Assembly (NCBI GenBank): GCA_024232965.1
Contig: JACKQF010000002.1
Location: forward strand, 62,001 to 126,000
DNA: 64,000 nucleotides
Reading direction: 5' to 3'
DNA from: Verrucomicrobiaceae bacterium
Lineage (GTDB): Bacteria > Verrucomicrobiota > Verrucomicrobiia > Verrucomicrobiales > Verrucomicrobiaceae
Shown here: in pieces, positions 35,869 to 45,060 of the stretch
Numbering within the stretch: the first letter of the stretch is position 1
Layout: the number at the start of each line of letters is the position of its first letter
Position numbers and translations under genes: made by a program
Notes under the pieces: generated by a model
What the model was told of the DNA's origin: nothing
Database searches by the model: none
Seen by the model: only the letters and a program-made list of their open reading frames with translations

Positions 35869-37217
35869 TTTTTGGACGGGTCGGTTTTGTAGAGGTCGCC
35901 ACTCACATCGGGCGGGAAACCGTTGATCTGACGCCAGACCTCATACCACAGTGGCACCTCGTTCAGCATGATCCAAGCATTAGCACGAACGCCCTGGCGA
36001 AGCCAGCGTTCCTTGTCAGGCCAGCCCACAGAAACGGCACCTTTGCCGTCCCCACGATTGACGGTGTCATCCAAGGGGGCGACGACGACGCGAAACCGGC
36101 CCTTGCCATCATCCGTTGCGTCGACAAAGACGACCTCGCCACCGAAAGTACCTATAGCAAGATTTGGCCACCCCACAGCCTGCAGTGCAGGCCATCCTTC
36201 AAAGGCGATCCGAACCGGACTACCGGGCTGGTCCTCTGAACGAGAGTGAATAAGTGGCATGTCATTGCCATCGATCCAAACCTCGACAAAGCGGCTCTCC
36301 GTTTCTGGAATAACAACGCAAATGAGTGAACCAGGACGTAGGTAAGTGCCATCTGTGACAGCGACCTGCAGTATGATTCCATCACGTGGGGCTTCAACGA
36401 TTTGCCGGAGGTTTTGATTGATCTGCACATCGATGACCGATAGATCACGCTCGGCACCAGCGACATCGCTTAGCGCCGAGCCCTTGGATGCATGGGTCGA
36501 GGCAATCGAGGCATCAAAATCGTTGCTTGTGCGCTTCAACGCTGCGATTGCGGACTTCAGCTCAGCAGCGGTCGAGTCCCTAGATAGTGTGGCGAGTTCC
36601 ATCGAACGCTGAGACTCCAGCTGCTTTTCAAACAGTTCCTTCGTGCGATTGTAGTTCAGGAGCGATGTCTCCGCAGCGATCTTAGCGGCCGCCACCCGCT
36701 GTTCCGCGCCATCAATGGCCTGGTTTTTGGCCAACTCCTGCTGAGTGATTTGCGCAGTCAACGACTCGACACGGCCCTGGGCGAAATCACGGCGACTCTC
36801 GATGGCCTCGCGCTGCGCCTTGAGGTTGTTGAGGAGGTTTGGATCGTTGTCCTGGATCTCGGCAATCAGATCGCCCTGCTTTACCCGTTGGCCCTCCACG
36901 ACATGCAAATGCTTTACCCGGCCAGACACCTGGGCCTCAATGTTGATCCGGCGGTCCAGCGGATTAAAGGCGATGACCCGCCCAGCACCCGCCACAAACT
37001 GCCGCCATGGCAGCCATAGAATTCCAACGACAAACACCACGAATCCCATCACCAACAGGAGACTGAAGATTCGGGTAAACTTCGCCGAACCCGCAAGCGC
37101 CAAGGCAGGGAGAGGTGGTGAGGGAGCCAAGTGGAGAGAGCGAGAATGCTTCGAGCCAGAGGATTTCGATTCAGAAATGGGAGATTCGGGCTTCATTCGT
37201 GATTCGGATTTAGTCAT
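35865..37217 (-). CDS. HlyD-family periplasmic adaptor (membrane fusion protein)
   Basis: A 450-residue adaptor: a cytoplasmic Ser/Lys/Pro-rich head, one membrane helix (about 48-70), a lipoyl-type domain (INIEAQVSGRVKHLHVVEGQ, 91-110), long coiled-coil helices (about 130-270), then a second lipoyl half and a beta-barrel domain (GIILQVAVTDGTYLRPG). It bridges the ABC protein in the inner membrane and the TolC duct. The first ATG (37217) overlaps the ABC stop by eight bases; a second ATG at 37196 would avoid the overlap. Confidence 0.9.
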   Translation of the reverse strand: MTKSESRMKPESPISESKSSGSKHSRSLHLAPSPPLPALALAGSAKFTRIFSLLLVMGFVVFVVGILWLPWRQFVAGAGRVIAFNPLDRRINIEAQVSGRVKHLHVVEGQRVKQGDLIAEIQDNDPNLLNNLKAQREAIESRRDFAQGRVESLTAQITQQELAKNQAIDGAEQRVAAAKIAAETSLLNYNRTKELFEKQLESQRSMELATLSRDSTAAELKSAIAALKRTSNDFDASIASTHASKGSALSDVAGAERDLSVIDVQINQNLRQIVEAPRDGIILQVAVTDGTYLRPGSLICVVIPETESRFVEVWIDGNDMPLIHSRSEDQPGSPVRIAFEGWPALQAVGWPNLAIGTFGGEVVFVDATDDGKGRFRVVVAPLDDTVNRGDGKGAVSVGWPDKERWLRQGVRANAWIMLNEVPLWYEVWRQINGFPPDVSGDLYKTDPSKK

Positions 37218-39342
37218 TCTGCAGCTTGGGCAGCGACCCGGCCGTTAGGCTACTTTTAGCGAGCTCGATAACCTGATCGCAGCGCTTCATGACATCAGGA
37301 TCGCGCGTAGCGAGGATAACCGTCCACGTCAGAGAGCTATCAAGGATGGCCGTTTCGAGCAACTTGAAGGACTCATCGTCCAGGCTATCAAAGAGTTCAT
37401 CGATCAGCAAAAGGCGGGGCCGCTGGACAAGCGCACGAGCTAGGAGCAGTCGGGTACGCTGATTACCGCTGAGCGGCGCTCCTCCGACCTTCATTCGCAG
37501 ATTGAGTCCCTCCGGACGGCGCAACAACACGTCAAGCAGACCGACGCGGTCCAACGCTTGGCGAATTTCGTCTAGACCAACATCGACCCGACCCATGCGC
37601 AGATTTTCAATGACCGACCCGTCCACAATCTCATTGCGCCGGAGCAGCATCACACTTTCCCGCAACGCTTCCAGATACCATGTCCGCAGATCGAGGCCAT
37701 CAATGCCCACATGACCGTCGCTGGGCTGGCGCAGGCCGAACAGAATGTCGAGAAGTGAACTTGCACCAGACCCATGAGGGCCAACGATTGCGGCACGGCT
37801 TCCTGCAGAGACGGTGAAGCTTAGATTCACAAAAAGCGGCTCGTGGTAACCGAAGCTTACCTCCGACGCACGAACCTCTGCACCGCCCTCGCGCTTGATT
37901 GGCTGCTCGCCATCCTCACGCTCAATCTCAAGGTCAAAAATGTGGCCGAGTTTATCCATCGCAGCCATCGCGTCATACCAAGCCTCAAGCTTCTTACCCA
38001 TCTTTGCCATCGCGCCCACGATGCTGCCCATGATCAGCTCCGAGGCAACGAGCTGCCCTAGCGTGATCTGCTGACTGACCACCAACCAGCCTCCAAGGAT
38101 GAGCAAAACGGATGCCGCAACAACCGATAGCACCAACAAAGCGACGATCTGCCGCATGACGATGCGAAAGTGCCCCGAACGCCGCGCCAGATACTCGGTG
38201 ACGAGTTGGTTCGCACGTTCATAGGCAATCTGGTAGCCACCGGGCCCCTTGAAGGCAAAGGGGAAAGAGGCGATCTCCTCAAACCAATTCACCACATCAT
38301 ACTTCACGCGGGATTCCGCGATGCTAGAGGTGACTGCACCTTTGCCTAGCAACCAGAGGCTCAGAGCAATCAGCACCAGCAGGACCACAACAAAGACCAG
38401 CATTAACGGATGATACAGTGCCAGGAGCAACATCCCGATGAGGCTACCCAGAATCAGGTTAATTCCATCCAGCAGCAGCAGCGAAGTACTCTTCTGAGCT
38501 GTAACCACGTCAAGAAAGCGATTCACCAACTCAGGGGCATGTACATCATCGAGCGCCTGTGCCTTCACCCGAGGTAGCCGATATGCGAGATCCGCCGCCG
38601 TGCGCACAAAGATGCGACGCTGGATCATATCAGATACATAGTACTGAAAGCCACTCACGATGGCCTGCAGCCCCAGTGCGCCAAACAGGCCCAGCGCTAC
38701 AAAAACGAGCGCCTGGACGTAGGGCCTTGCCTGCCCGCCGAATGCCAGATTGCTGACGACCGCGTCCACTGCCAGCGGCGCAGCAAGATAGAGTATCCCC
38801 GAGACGACAGAGAATATCAGCAGCGTGACGATGTCCTGCCGCTCCGCCATCAATAGGCCGAAAAATCGCCGCTCCGGCTTAACATGATCGTCGTGCTCAG
38901 GACTGGAATGCACGCTCATCGCGTGTGCGGGACGCTCCGCATGCACGATTCCCGCCTCTACAACCTCGTTAGCGCTCTTCAGTCCCAATCGATGTACCAG
39001 TTCGCTTCGCGAAATGCTGACGCGATGCGTCGGATGATCCCCATCCGCAATGCGTAGGCGGAACCAACCTGCAGAGGTCACCACGATCCACCTCTGCTCC
39101 TTCATGCTCCATAGGATCACCGGGACATCTTGCCGCGCATGCCACAGAACCTCTGCAAGCACCTGCCGCACGGGAGAAACATGCATGGACACCTCTGCAG
39201 CGGCAGTCACGAGTTGCGCGAACGGATCGGAATCAGACGCTCGAGCATTTTGAACCGCTAAGCGGACACGTTCGTGGTCATACCCGCATCCCACTATGGC
39301 GGCCAACTGGGCGAGCAGAGATATATTCGGAGAAGTCGTCAA
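37210..39342 (-). CDS. ABC exporter of type I secretion type with degenerate ATPase motifs
   Basis: A 710-residue fused membrane-ATPase protein. An N-terminal region (1-115) looks like a C39-like domain without the catalytic cysteine (VILWSMKEQRWIVVTSAGW). Six membrane helices follow (about 170-440), then the nucleotide-binding domain (about 490-705). The Walker A loop reads G521-P-H-G-S-G-A527-S, with alanine instead of the essential lysine. The Q-loop glutamine is R569 and the H-loop histidine is T679; Walker B (LLLIDE) and the signature (LSGNQ) are kept. It is the first gene of the exporter operon and appears to start at a TTG. No substrate protein is adjacent. Confidence 0.88.
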   Translation of the reverse strand: MTTSPNISLLAQLAAIVGCGYDHERVRLAVQNARASDSDPFAQLVTAAAEVSMHVSPVRQVLAEVLWHARQDVPVILWSMKEQRWIVVTSAGWFRLRIADGDHPTHRVSISRSELVHRLGLKSANEVVEAGIVHAERPAHAMSVHSSPEHDDHVKPERRFFGLLMAERQDIVTLLIFSVVSGILYLAAPLAVDAVVSNLAFGGQARPYVQALVFVALGLFGALGLQAIVSGFQYYVSDMIQRRIFVRTAADLAYRLPRVKAQALDDVHAPELVNRFLDVVTAQKSTSLLLLDGINLILGSLIGMLLLALYHPLMLVFVVVLLVLIALSLWLLGKGAVTSSIAESRVKYDVVNWFEEIASFPFAFKGPGGYQIAYERANQLVTEYLARRSGHFRIVMRQIVALLVLSVVAASVLLILGGWLVVSQQITLGQLVASELIMGSIVGAMAKMGKKLEAWYDAMAAMDKLGHIFDLEIEREDGEQPIKREGGAEVRASEVSFGYHEPLFVNLSFTVSAGSRAAIVGPHGSGASSLLDILFGLRQPSDGHVGIDGLDLRTWYLEALRESVMLLRRNEIVDGSVIENLRMGRVDVGLDEIRQALDRVGLLDVLLRRPEGLNLRMKVGGAPLSGNQRTRLLLARALVQRPRLLLIDELFDSLDDESFKLLETAILDSSLTWTVILATRDPDVMKRCDQVIELAKSSLTAGSLPKLQND

Positions 39343-39575
39343 ATCAGCACAAACAGGGGTTTACAGCAGACCTTTTACGCCGACACCACTGGCTTGGATT
39401 CGCCAAAAACGATAAAAGTCAAACCTCCAACGCAGTCTTGCAGACCCTCATTCCCGAGTGCCTAGCTCATCCCAGTACGCAGATTTTTCTGGGAGCCCCT
39501 GCTACAGATGAGAGCCGTAGGTGCCGGAGCGCTGCCGCCCCCATCTTCAGACATTTCGACACTGGCCGCCGCAGG

Positions 39576-41873
39576 TTACTTCACTTCAAACAACTCGGCC
39601 GCGCCGCTGGATAGGTCATACATGCCACCAATGATTTTGATGCGCCCCTCACTCTCCAGACGATGGAGGGCCTTACTGTTCTGGCGGATGACACGAACGG
39701 TTCGGATGACGTTTTCCCGCGCAACATCATTCACATAAGCTTTCTTTGCGTCGACACCAGCAGCAAGCGCAGTCAACCGCATCCGGGAATCCACCGATTG
39801 CTGGATGTATTCAACCAATGCGCTCAAATGGTCGCAACCGGTGGCCGCCTCAGGCGTTTGGGTGCCCTCAAAGAGGTCGACGGCGGCGGAAACAGCACCA
39901 CAGGAGGTATGCCCAAGAACCAAAACGAGTTTGGCACCCGCCACTGCACAGGCAAACTCCATGCTGGCAAAGACCTTTTCTTTGGCGACGTTGCCTGCAA
40001 TGCGAACAGAAAAGACATCTCCCAGACCAACGTCGAAGACCATCTCCGCAGGGGTCCGGCTGTCGATGCAGGAGAGGATAACCGCCATCGGGTGCTGGGA
40101 GAGAGACGTGAGGTCCACTTGACGCCGGAGGTCGCGGGTGAGTTGCTCTCCGCTCAGGAAGCGCTTGTTGCCCTCCCGCAAAGCCTCAATGACGATGTCC
40201 GGAGTAAGCGCATCCTGAATTTCGCGACTAGTGAAGTCCTGAAACAGAATCTTATCAGCGATCCGGTACTCCTCCCGGAAGCCCTTGAGACTAAGTTCAA
40301 CTCCATGGGCGGTCGCAGCGTTCTCGCGAAAATCATGGATGAGGTCGAGGACATCAGGATCGATGTAGTCGGTCCGACTGGCGTCCAGCAGGACGTGCCC
40401 GCCGCGGGGAACATCGTTGAGAGTGCGTTCCAGTACGGCGCGATTCAGGAAACTGACTTGATTAGCAAGCTCAATGCGGAGCACTTCACCACCGACATGT
40501 TTTTCGACCACACGACGCAAAGGCCGACGGAAATTACTGTGGAGAATGAAGAGAATCGCCACGCCAAGTCCAATTAGGATGCCCACCAGCAGGTCCGTGA
40601 CAACAATGGCGACAACGGTAATGATAAAGGGGAAAAACTGGTTTCTCCCCTCCGCCCACATCTGGCGGACGAGTTTTGGGCTGGCGAGTTTGTAGCCGGT
40701 GAGGAGCAATATGGCAGCAAGAGCGGCAAGAGGAATCTTGTTGAGCCAGGTAGGGATCAACAAAACACACCCGGCGAGGAGGAGACCATGAATGATTGTG
40801 GCGAGTTTGGTTCTGCCGCCAGACTGGACGTTAACTGAGCCACGGATGACGACGGAAGTCATCGGCAGGCCACCAATCGCACCCGCGACCACGTTGCCAA
40901 TGCCCTGGGCCAGGAGTTCGCGATTGGCAGGCGTGGTGCGGCGATGCGGATCAAGCTTATCTACGGCTTCGATATTGAGAAGTGTCTCCAGGGAGGCGAC
41001 GATTGCGATCGTGATAGCGGCGAGATATACGGCAGGGCTGGCCAACTGGCTGTAATCAGGCAGAGTGATGAGGGACGACCAACTGGCCCCTTCTCCGACG
41101 GTTGGGACCTGCACGAGGTGAGTCGCCTCAATGCCCCACGGAGCCCCAAAACGGTTGAGGAATGAAGCTATAGCTGTGCCCAGAACGACAACGACGAGTG
41201 GGGCTGGAATGAGTAGTTTCTTGAGACGGGTGCGCTCCCAAAGGATGAGGATCAACAAGGAAATCGCACCGACAAGAGCGGCGCCAGGATGGATATCGAA
41301 CAAAGTCCGTCCGATCTCAGTGAAGGTGTTTTCGTGGTCCGCTTGGATGAAGCTCATCTCCCCCTCAGGATCTGGATCGTGGCCCACGACGTGAGGGATC
41401 TGTTTGAGGATGAGGATGACACCGATGGCCGCAAGCAGGCCTTTGATGACGCTATTGGGAAAGAAGGCGGCGATAAACCCTGCCCGGAAAATTCCCAGGA
41501 AGATTTGAATGATCCCAGCTAGGACGACAACGGTTAGAAAGGCCTCAAAGGACCCCAGAGTGGAAATCTGGGCGGCGACAACAGCGGTCAAGCCCGCCGC
41601 CGGGCCACTAACACTAGTACTGGAGCCAGAAAGCGCTCCAACTAGGATGCCCCCAATGACCCCAGAAACAATCCCCGAAAAGAGGGGTGCTCCCGAGGCC
41701 AGCGCAATGCCGAGACAGAGCGGCAAAGCGACAAGAAAAACAACAAGACCGGAGAGAAAGTCCTGGGGTGCGTGCTGGAGTGACGGAGTTCGCTGGAGAG
41801 GAGTGGTGGAAGCAGTCAAAACGTGTTTTTGTCGAATTTTTGGAATGCGTTTAGATGTCGAAAACGGTTTCAA
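39576..41873 (-). CDS. SulP-family anion transporter fused to beta-carbonic anhydrase
   Basis: A 765-residue fusion. The SulP permease (about 35-440) has the entry block HAPQDFLSGLVVFLVALPLC and many membrane helices; a STAS-like domain follows (about 450-550). The C-terminal beta-carbonic anhydrase (about 570-760) has all zinc ligands: C602 with D604 and R606 (SCIDSR), H655 and C658 (GHTSCG). The likely role is bicarbonate uptake coupled to CO2/bicarbonate conversion. Only TTG codons are available near the N-terminus (41873, or 41819); a stop lies just upstream in frame. It lies downstream of the outer-membrane gene at 42112, separated by that gene's terminator. Confidence 0.92.
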   Translation of the reverse strand: MKPFSTSKRIPKIRQKHVLTASTTPLQRTPSLQHAPQDFLSGLVVFLVALPLCLGIALASGAPLFSGIVSGVIGGILVGALSGSSTSVSGPAAGLTAVVAAQISTLGSFEAFLTVVVLAGIIQIFLGIFRAGFIAAFFPNSVIKGLLAAIGVILILKQIPHVVGHDPDPEGEMSFIQADHENTFTEIGRTLFDIHPGAALVGAISLLILILWERTRLKKLLIPAPLVVVVLGTAIASFLNRFGAPWGIEATHLVQVPTVGEGASWSSLITLPDYSQLASPAVYLAAITIAIVASLETLLNIEAVDKLDPHRRTTPANRELLAQGIGNVVAGAIGGLPMTSVVIRGSVNVQSGGRTKLATIIHGLLLAGCVLLIPTWLNKIPLAALAAILLLTGYKLASPKLVRQMWAEGRNQFFPFIITVVAIVVTDLLVGILIGLGVAILFILHSNFRRPLRRVVEKHVGGEVLRIELANQVSFLNRAVLERTLNDVPRGGHVLLDASRTDYIDPDVLDLIHDFRENAATAHGVELSLKGFREEYRIADKILFQDFTSREIQDALTPDIVIEALREGNKRFLSGEQLTRDLRRQVDLTSLSQHPMAVILSCIDSRTPAEMVFDVGLGDVFSVRIAGNVAKEKVFASMEFACAVAGAKLVLVLGHTSCGAVSAAVDLFEGTQTPEAATGCDHLSALVEYIQQSVDSRMRLTALAAGVDAKKAYVNDVARENVIRTVRVIRQNSKALHRLESEGRIKIIGGMYDLSSGAAELFEVK

Positions 41874-42042
41874 AAAGATTCATTGGGCGATTCTGCCAGC
41901 TTCAAATGACAAAGTCCGACTCGTTAGGAGAATACAACGCCCAACGGGTCGTTGCCGCAGCGTTCTTGGATGTCTGGGGGTAAGAACAGCCGCTCCTCAG
42001 GGCGGCGGACCCTTTTTGGAATCCAAGATTGCCCATCCTGGG

Positions 42043-42079
42043 AAAAAAATGTCCGGGCAGCCTTTCGACCACCCGGACA
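42043..42079 (-). terminator. Rho-independent terminator after the Gcw_chp-type barrel gene
   Basis: On the minus strand TGTCCGGG and CCCGGACA form an eight-pair stem, followed by a run of seven T. It lies about 33 bases past the stop of the outer-membrane protein gene. Confidence 0.85.
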
Positions 42080-42111
42080 CCCACTCTACCAATCTAAATC
42101 TAGTCGAACAA

Positions 42112-42918
42112 TTAGAACGAGACGCTCAGGGCTACGCCACCGAACACTTCGTCGCTTCCTTCGATCGTGTTGAGGTCTTCACGACCTTCGAGCGAGAAGT
42201 TAGCAGCGATGTAAGGGGTGAGCGTAGCAGTTTTGGACAGGGTGATTGGGAAAGACACATTCAGTCCAACATGGTTCCATGCGGAGCCTGCGGTGCCGAA
42301 GGTGTAGTACCCATCAATGCCATAGCCGATCACGGCAGCAGGAACGATCGAGAGCCAATCAGTGACCTTGATCTCTGTGTCCAAGCCGACCTGTGCGTAG
42401 GATGCTGAGATGTAAAAATCATAAGCATACATAGCGCTCAGGTTCACAGGACCGAGAGGAATGGTGGTGCTGAGGAAAGCCTCATGAGCGTAGTCCTGAC
42501 CAATGCCATCACCAAAGAAGCCATTGAAGAAGTAGAACCAGGTGTAGCCCACGGAAACACTGGCAAAGCCTGCGTCATAGGTGAGGGATCCACCGACGTC
42601 CAGTTCCGAATAGTTGAGGCTAGTGGCAGAATCGGTGTAATAACCGAAAGCGTCAAAAGTCAGCTTGTCATTCACTGGAATGGAGGTGGAGAGGTTCGTC
42701 CAGACGTTGTTGTTGGAGAACCAAAGCCCGCGGAAGTAGTAACGGCTGTCGTAACCCATAGATGCCTCGAATCCGAGGGGATCTTCAGCGGCTGGCTGAA
42801 TCATTGGGGCGACGGATTTACCGACCGTGGTGCCTGCCTGAGCGCCGGTGAAAGCAGCGCAGACAGCCACGAGGGCGGCCGACTTGGCTAGAAGGGATGT
42901 AATTGGAGTCGTCTTCAT
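42112..42918 (-). CDS. Outer-membrane beta-barrel protein (Gcw_chp/TorF-like)
   Basis: A 268-residue outer-membrane protein with a signal peptide (MKTTPITSLLAKSAALVAVCAAFTGAQA). The block ASMGYDSRYYFRGLWFSNNN is characteristic of the bacterial family often called Gcw_chp; the protein ends in VALSVSF with a terminal phenylalanine, as barrels do. The family is thought to form small channels but its substrates are unknown. It precedes the SulP-carbonic anhydrase gene on the same strand, but a strong terminator lies between. Confidence 0.85.
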   Translation of the reverse strand: MKTTPITSLLAKSAALVAVCAAFTGAQAGTTVGKSVAPMIQPAAEDPLGFEASMGYDSRYYFRGLWFSNNNVWTNLSTSIPVNDKLTFDAFGYYTDSATSLNYSELDVGGSLTYDAGFASVSVGYTWFYFFNGFFGDGIGQDYAHEAFLSTTIPLGPVNLSAMYAYDFYISASYAQVGLDTEIKVTDWLSIVPAAVIGYGIDGYYTFGTAGSAWNHVGLNVSFPITLSKTATLTPYIAANFSLEGREDLNTIEGSDEVFGGVALSVSF

Positions 42919-43198
42919 TTGGTGGATTAGGTTGATTTGGTTATGTTGAGGATCAGTCTCCCAGATTTGCAGAGGCTAATCTAAGGTGACTAGAGTCAAA
43001 AGGAGCAGTGATCGTGCCAACAATTCCGCGAATCATTCCCTCAATTTGAACAGAACCTTGTGCCCGTTGTCGAGTCTCTCGCCGGGTCATGCCAAGGTCA
43101 TAAGTTGGTCAGGCAATCTGGGAAACCTTCATTCCCGCTCCGCAACGACTCACAAGGCATTTGCCCCCTACGGGAATCGCGATTTACATAACCACCTC

Positions 43199-44917
43199 AT
43201 GACTGATTCGCTCAATTGGAATTCCCGCTCTCTAACTCAAGGTTGGCAACGAGGCATAAATGCCTTTTTTTGGGGACTAGGCTTCAAGCCCGAAGACTTC
43301 GCCAAGGCGCAGATCGGCATCGGCACGCCCCTGCTGGACGGTAATATCTGCAACGTCCACGCGCACGAACTGGCAAAGCTAATCCAAGAAGGGTGCGAGG
43401 ACGCCGACCTCAAAGGCTTCCCTTTTGGCGTCAGTTGCGTCAGCGACAACATCACCCAAGGACATGAGGGCGGAAATGCATCGCTTCCCTCCCGCAATGT
43501 CATCGCTAATGGAACGGAGATGGTGTGCAGCGCCCATTGCTACGATGCATTGATCGGCCTGCACCACTGTGATAAAAACGGCCCAGGCTTCGCGATGGCA
43601 TTAGCGCGGCTGAACTACCCCGGCCTCATCGTCAATGGCGGCAGTATCATGCCCGGCTGCCATAAAGGGAAGCCGACCACGATCCTCGACGTCTACGACT
43701 CCGCTGCCCGAGCCAATTCCGGCACTATGACGCGCGAAGAATCTGAGCAAATCATCGCAACAGCCTGCCCCGGCCCCGGTGGTTGCGGGATCGCGGCATC
43801 CTTTAATACGTGGGGAATCGCACTTGAAGCCATGGGGCTGAGTCTGCCCGACACGTCCTCTACCCCCGCCATTGAGGCGGCTAAGCGCGATGAATGCCGC
43901 AAGGTGGGGGCGGCGATGAGAAACCTCCTCGAACTGAATCTGCGCCCGAGGGACATTTTGACAAAGTCCGCCATTTCCAACGCCATGACTACCATCGCAG
44001 CAATTGGCGGGTCCACTAACGGCGTGTTGCACATCTTAGCGCTGGCTAGGGAAGCTGGGGTCGATTTCACCCTGCGGGATGTGCAGGCCATCTGCCGTCG
44101 CACTCCTGTACTCTGCAATTTCGCTCCTCGCGGCAAAGGCTCGATGGTGGATCTTCATCGACTTGGAGGCACCACAATGCTCTTGAAGCACCTGATGAAG
44201 ACAGGCCTACTCGACGGCTCCTGCATCACCGTGACCGGTAAGACTCTGGCGGAAAATATCGCCGGCGCACCGGAGGTACCGATGCCCAATGACCTCATTG
44301 CCCCCGTGGAGACCCCCTTCAAGGAATTCGCAGACATTCAGGTGTGCTTTGGCAACGTCGCGCCGGACGGAGTGGTCTTTAAAGTCTCCGCGATGGATGA
44401 ACCTCGCTTCAAGGGCAAAGCCATCTGTTTCGAAGACTCAAAAGGCGTCTCCGATGCCGCTGCCGAGGGCCGTATCCAGCCGGGACACATCGTCGTCATT
44501 CGAGGCTGCGGCCCAGTTGCCTCGGGAATGCCTGAAATGCATGTCGCCAGTGCCGCACTCGCTCTGCCAGAACTCAAAGGGAAAGTGGCACTCCTTTCCG
44601 ACACACGCGTTTCAGGCGTCTCCAGCGGTGCCATAGGCGTGCATTGCGCCCCCGAGGCCGCCGTCGGCGGACCGATCGGCGCAGTGAAGGATGGCGACGA
44701 GATTGAGTTCGATCTGCTGGCGGGAACGATCGAGTGCCACGCAGACCTTGATTCACCAAGTCGTCGCAGTGGTGCGCGCTCTATTCGCCATCAGCGCGGA
44801 TACCTGGCGGACTTTTCGGCAACCACAACCCAGGCCAATGAGGGCTGCGTCAGTGTTTGGGTGGCGACAATCGAAGAGTCGACTGTTGATCCGTCGGAAG
44901 ACGCTCCGCACGCCTGA
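43199..44917 (+). CDS. ilvD: Dihydroxy-acid dehydratase (IlvD/Edd family)
   Basis: A 572-residue dehydratase of the IlvD/Edd family, which removes water from dihydroxy acids in valine, leucine and isoleucine synthesis. Cluster and metal-binding blocks are present: HHCDKN (canonical SCDKN), GPGGCG and GGSTN; the C-terminal block ends with SDTRVSGVSSGAIGVH and the tail RGYLADF...TTQANEGCVS. The ATG at 43199 was chosen because the in-frame extension of 71 codons upstream has no family likeness. Substrate could be a sugar acid rather than branched-chain intermediate; the sequence most resembles the eukaryote/cyanobacteria-like IlvD branch. Confidence 0.85.
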   Translation: MTDSLNWNSRSLTQGWQRGINAFFWGLGFKPEDFAKAQIGIGTPLLDGNICNVHAHELAKLIQEGCEDADLKGFPFGVSCVSDNITQGHEGGNASLPSRNVIANGTEMVCSAHCYDALIGLHHCDKNGPGFAMALARLNYPGLIVNGGSIMPGCHKGKPTTILDVYDSAARANSGTMTREESEQIIATACPGPGGCGIAASFNTWGIALEAMGLSLPDTSSTPAIEAAKRDECRKVGAAMRNLLELNLRPRDILTKSAISNAMTTIAAIGGSTNGVLHILALAREAGVDFTLRDVQAICRRTPVLCNFAPRGKGSMVDLHRLGGTTMLLKHLMKTGLLDGSCITVTGKTLAENIAGAPEVPMPNDLIAPVETPFKEFADIQVCFGNVAPDGVVFKVSAMDEPRFKGKAICFEDSKGVSDAAAEGRIQPGHIVVIRGCGPVASGMPEMHVASAALALPELKGKVALLSDTRVSGVSSGAIGVHCAPEAAVGGPIGAVKDGDEIEFDLLAGTIECHADLDSPSRRSGARSIRHQRGYLADFSATTTQANEGCVSVWVATIEESTVDPSEDAPHA

Positions 44918-45003
44918 GCCGATCACAACAACCTGCCGCCTTCATTTGGTCGTCTTGCGGCCAAATCCACCAGAGTTAGACACTCTCTTTCCACATCATA
45001 GAA

Positions 45004-45029
45004 AAGAGGGAGCGTTTCCGCTCCCTCTT
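45004..45029. terminator. Strong hairpin between ilvD and the DUF4340 gene
   Basis: An eleven-pair stem (AAGAGGGAGCG and CGCTCCCTCTT, loop TTTC) lies 86 bases after ilvD and 31 bases after the convergent DUF4340 gene. On the minus strand it is followed by four T, so it probably stops that transcript and may also serve ilvD. Confidence 0.8.
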
Positions 45030-45060
45030 CATGGTTGGTTCAAGGTCTATCGGCTATGGC

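Noticed and set aside
42986..43198. N-terminal extension of ilvD
   Set aside because: In frame, but with no IlvD likeness and low-quality amino-acid pattern; the ATG at 43199 matches the family start.
44700..44917. Suspected frameshift at the end of ilvD
   Set aside because: The C-terminal residues look divergent at first, but RGYLADFSATTTQANEGCVS aligns with the normal IlvD ending in the same frame.
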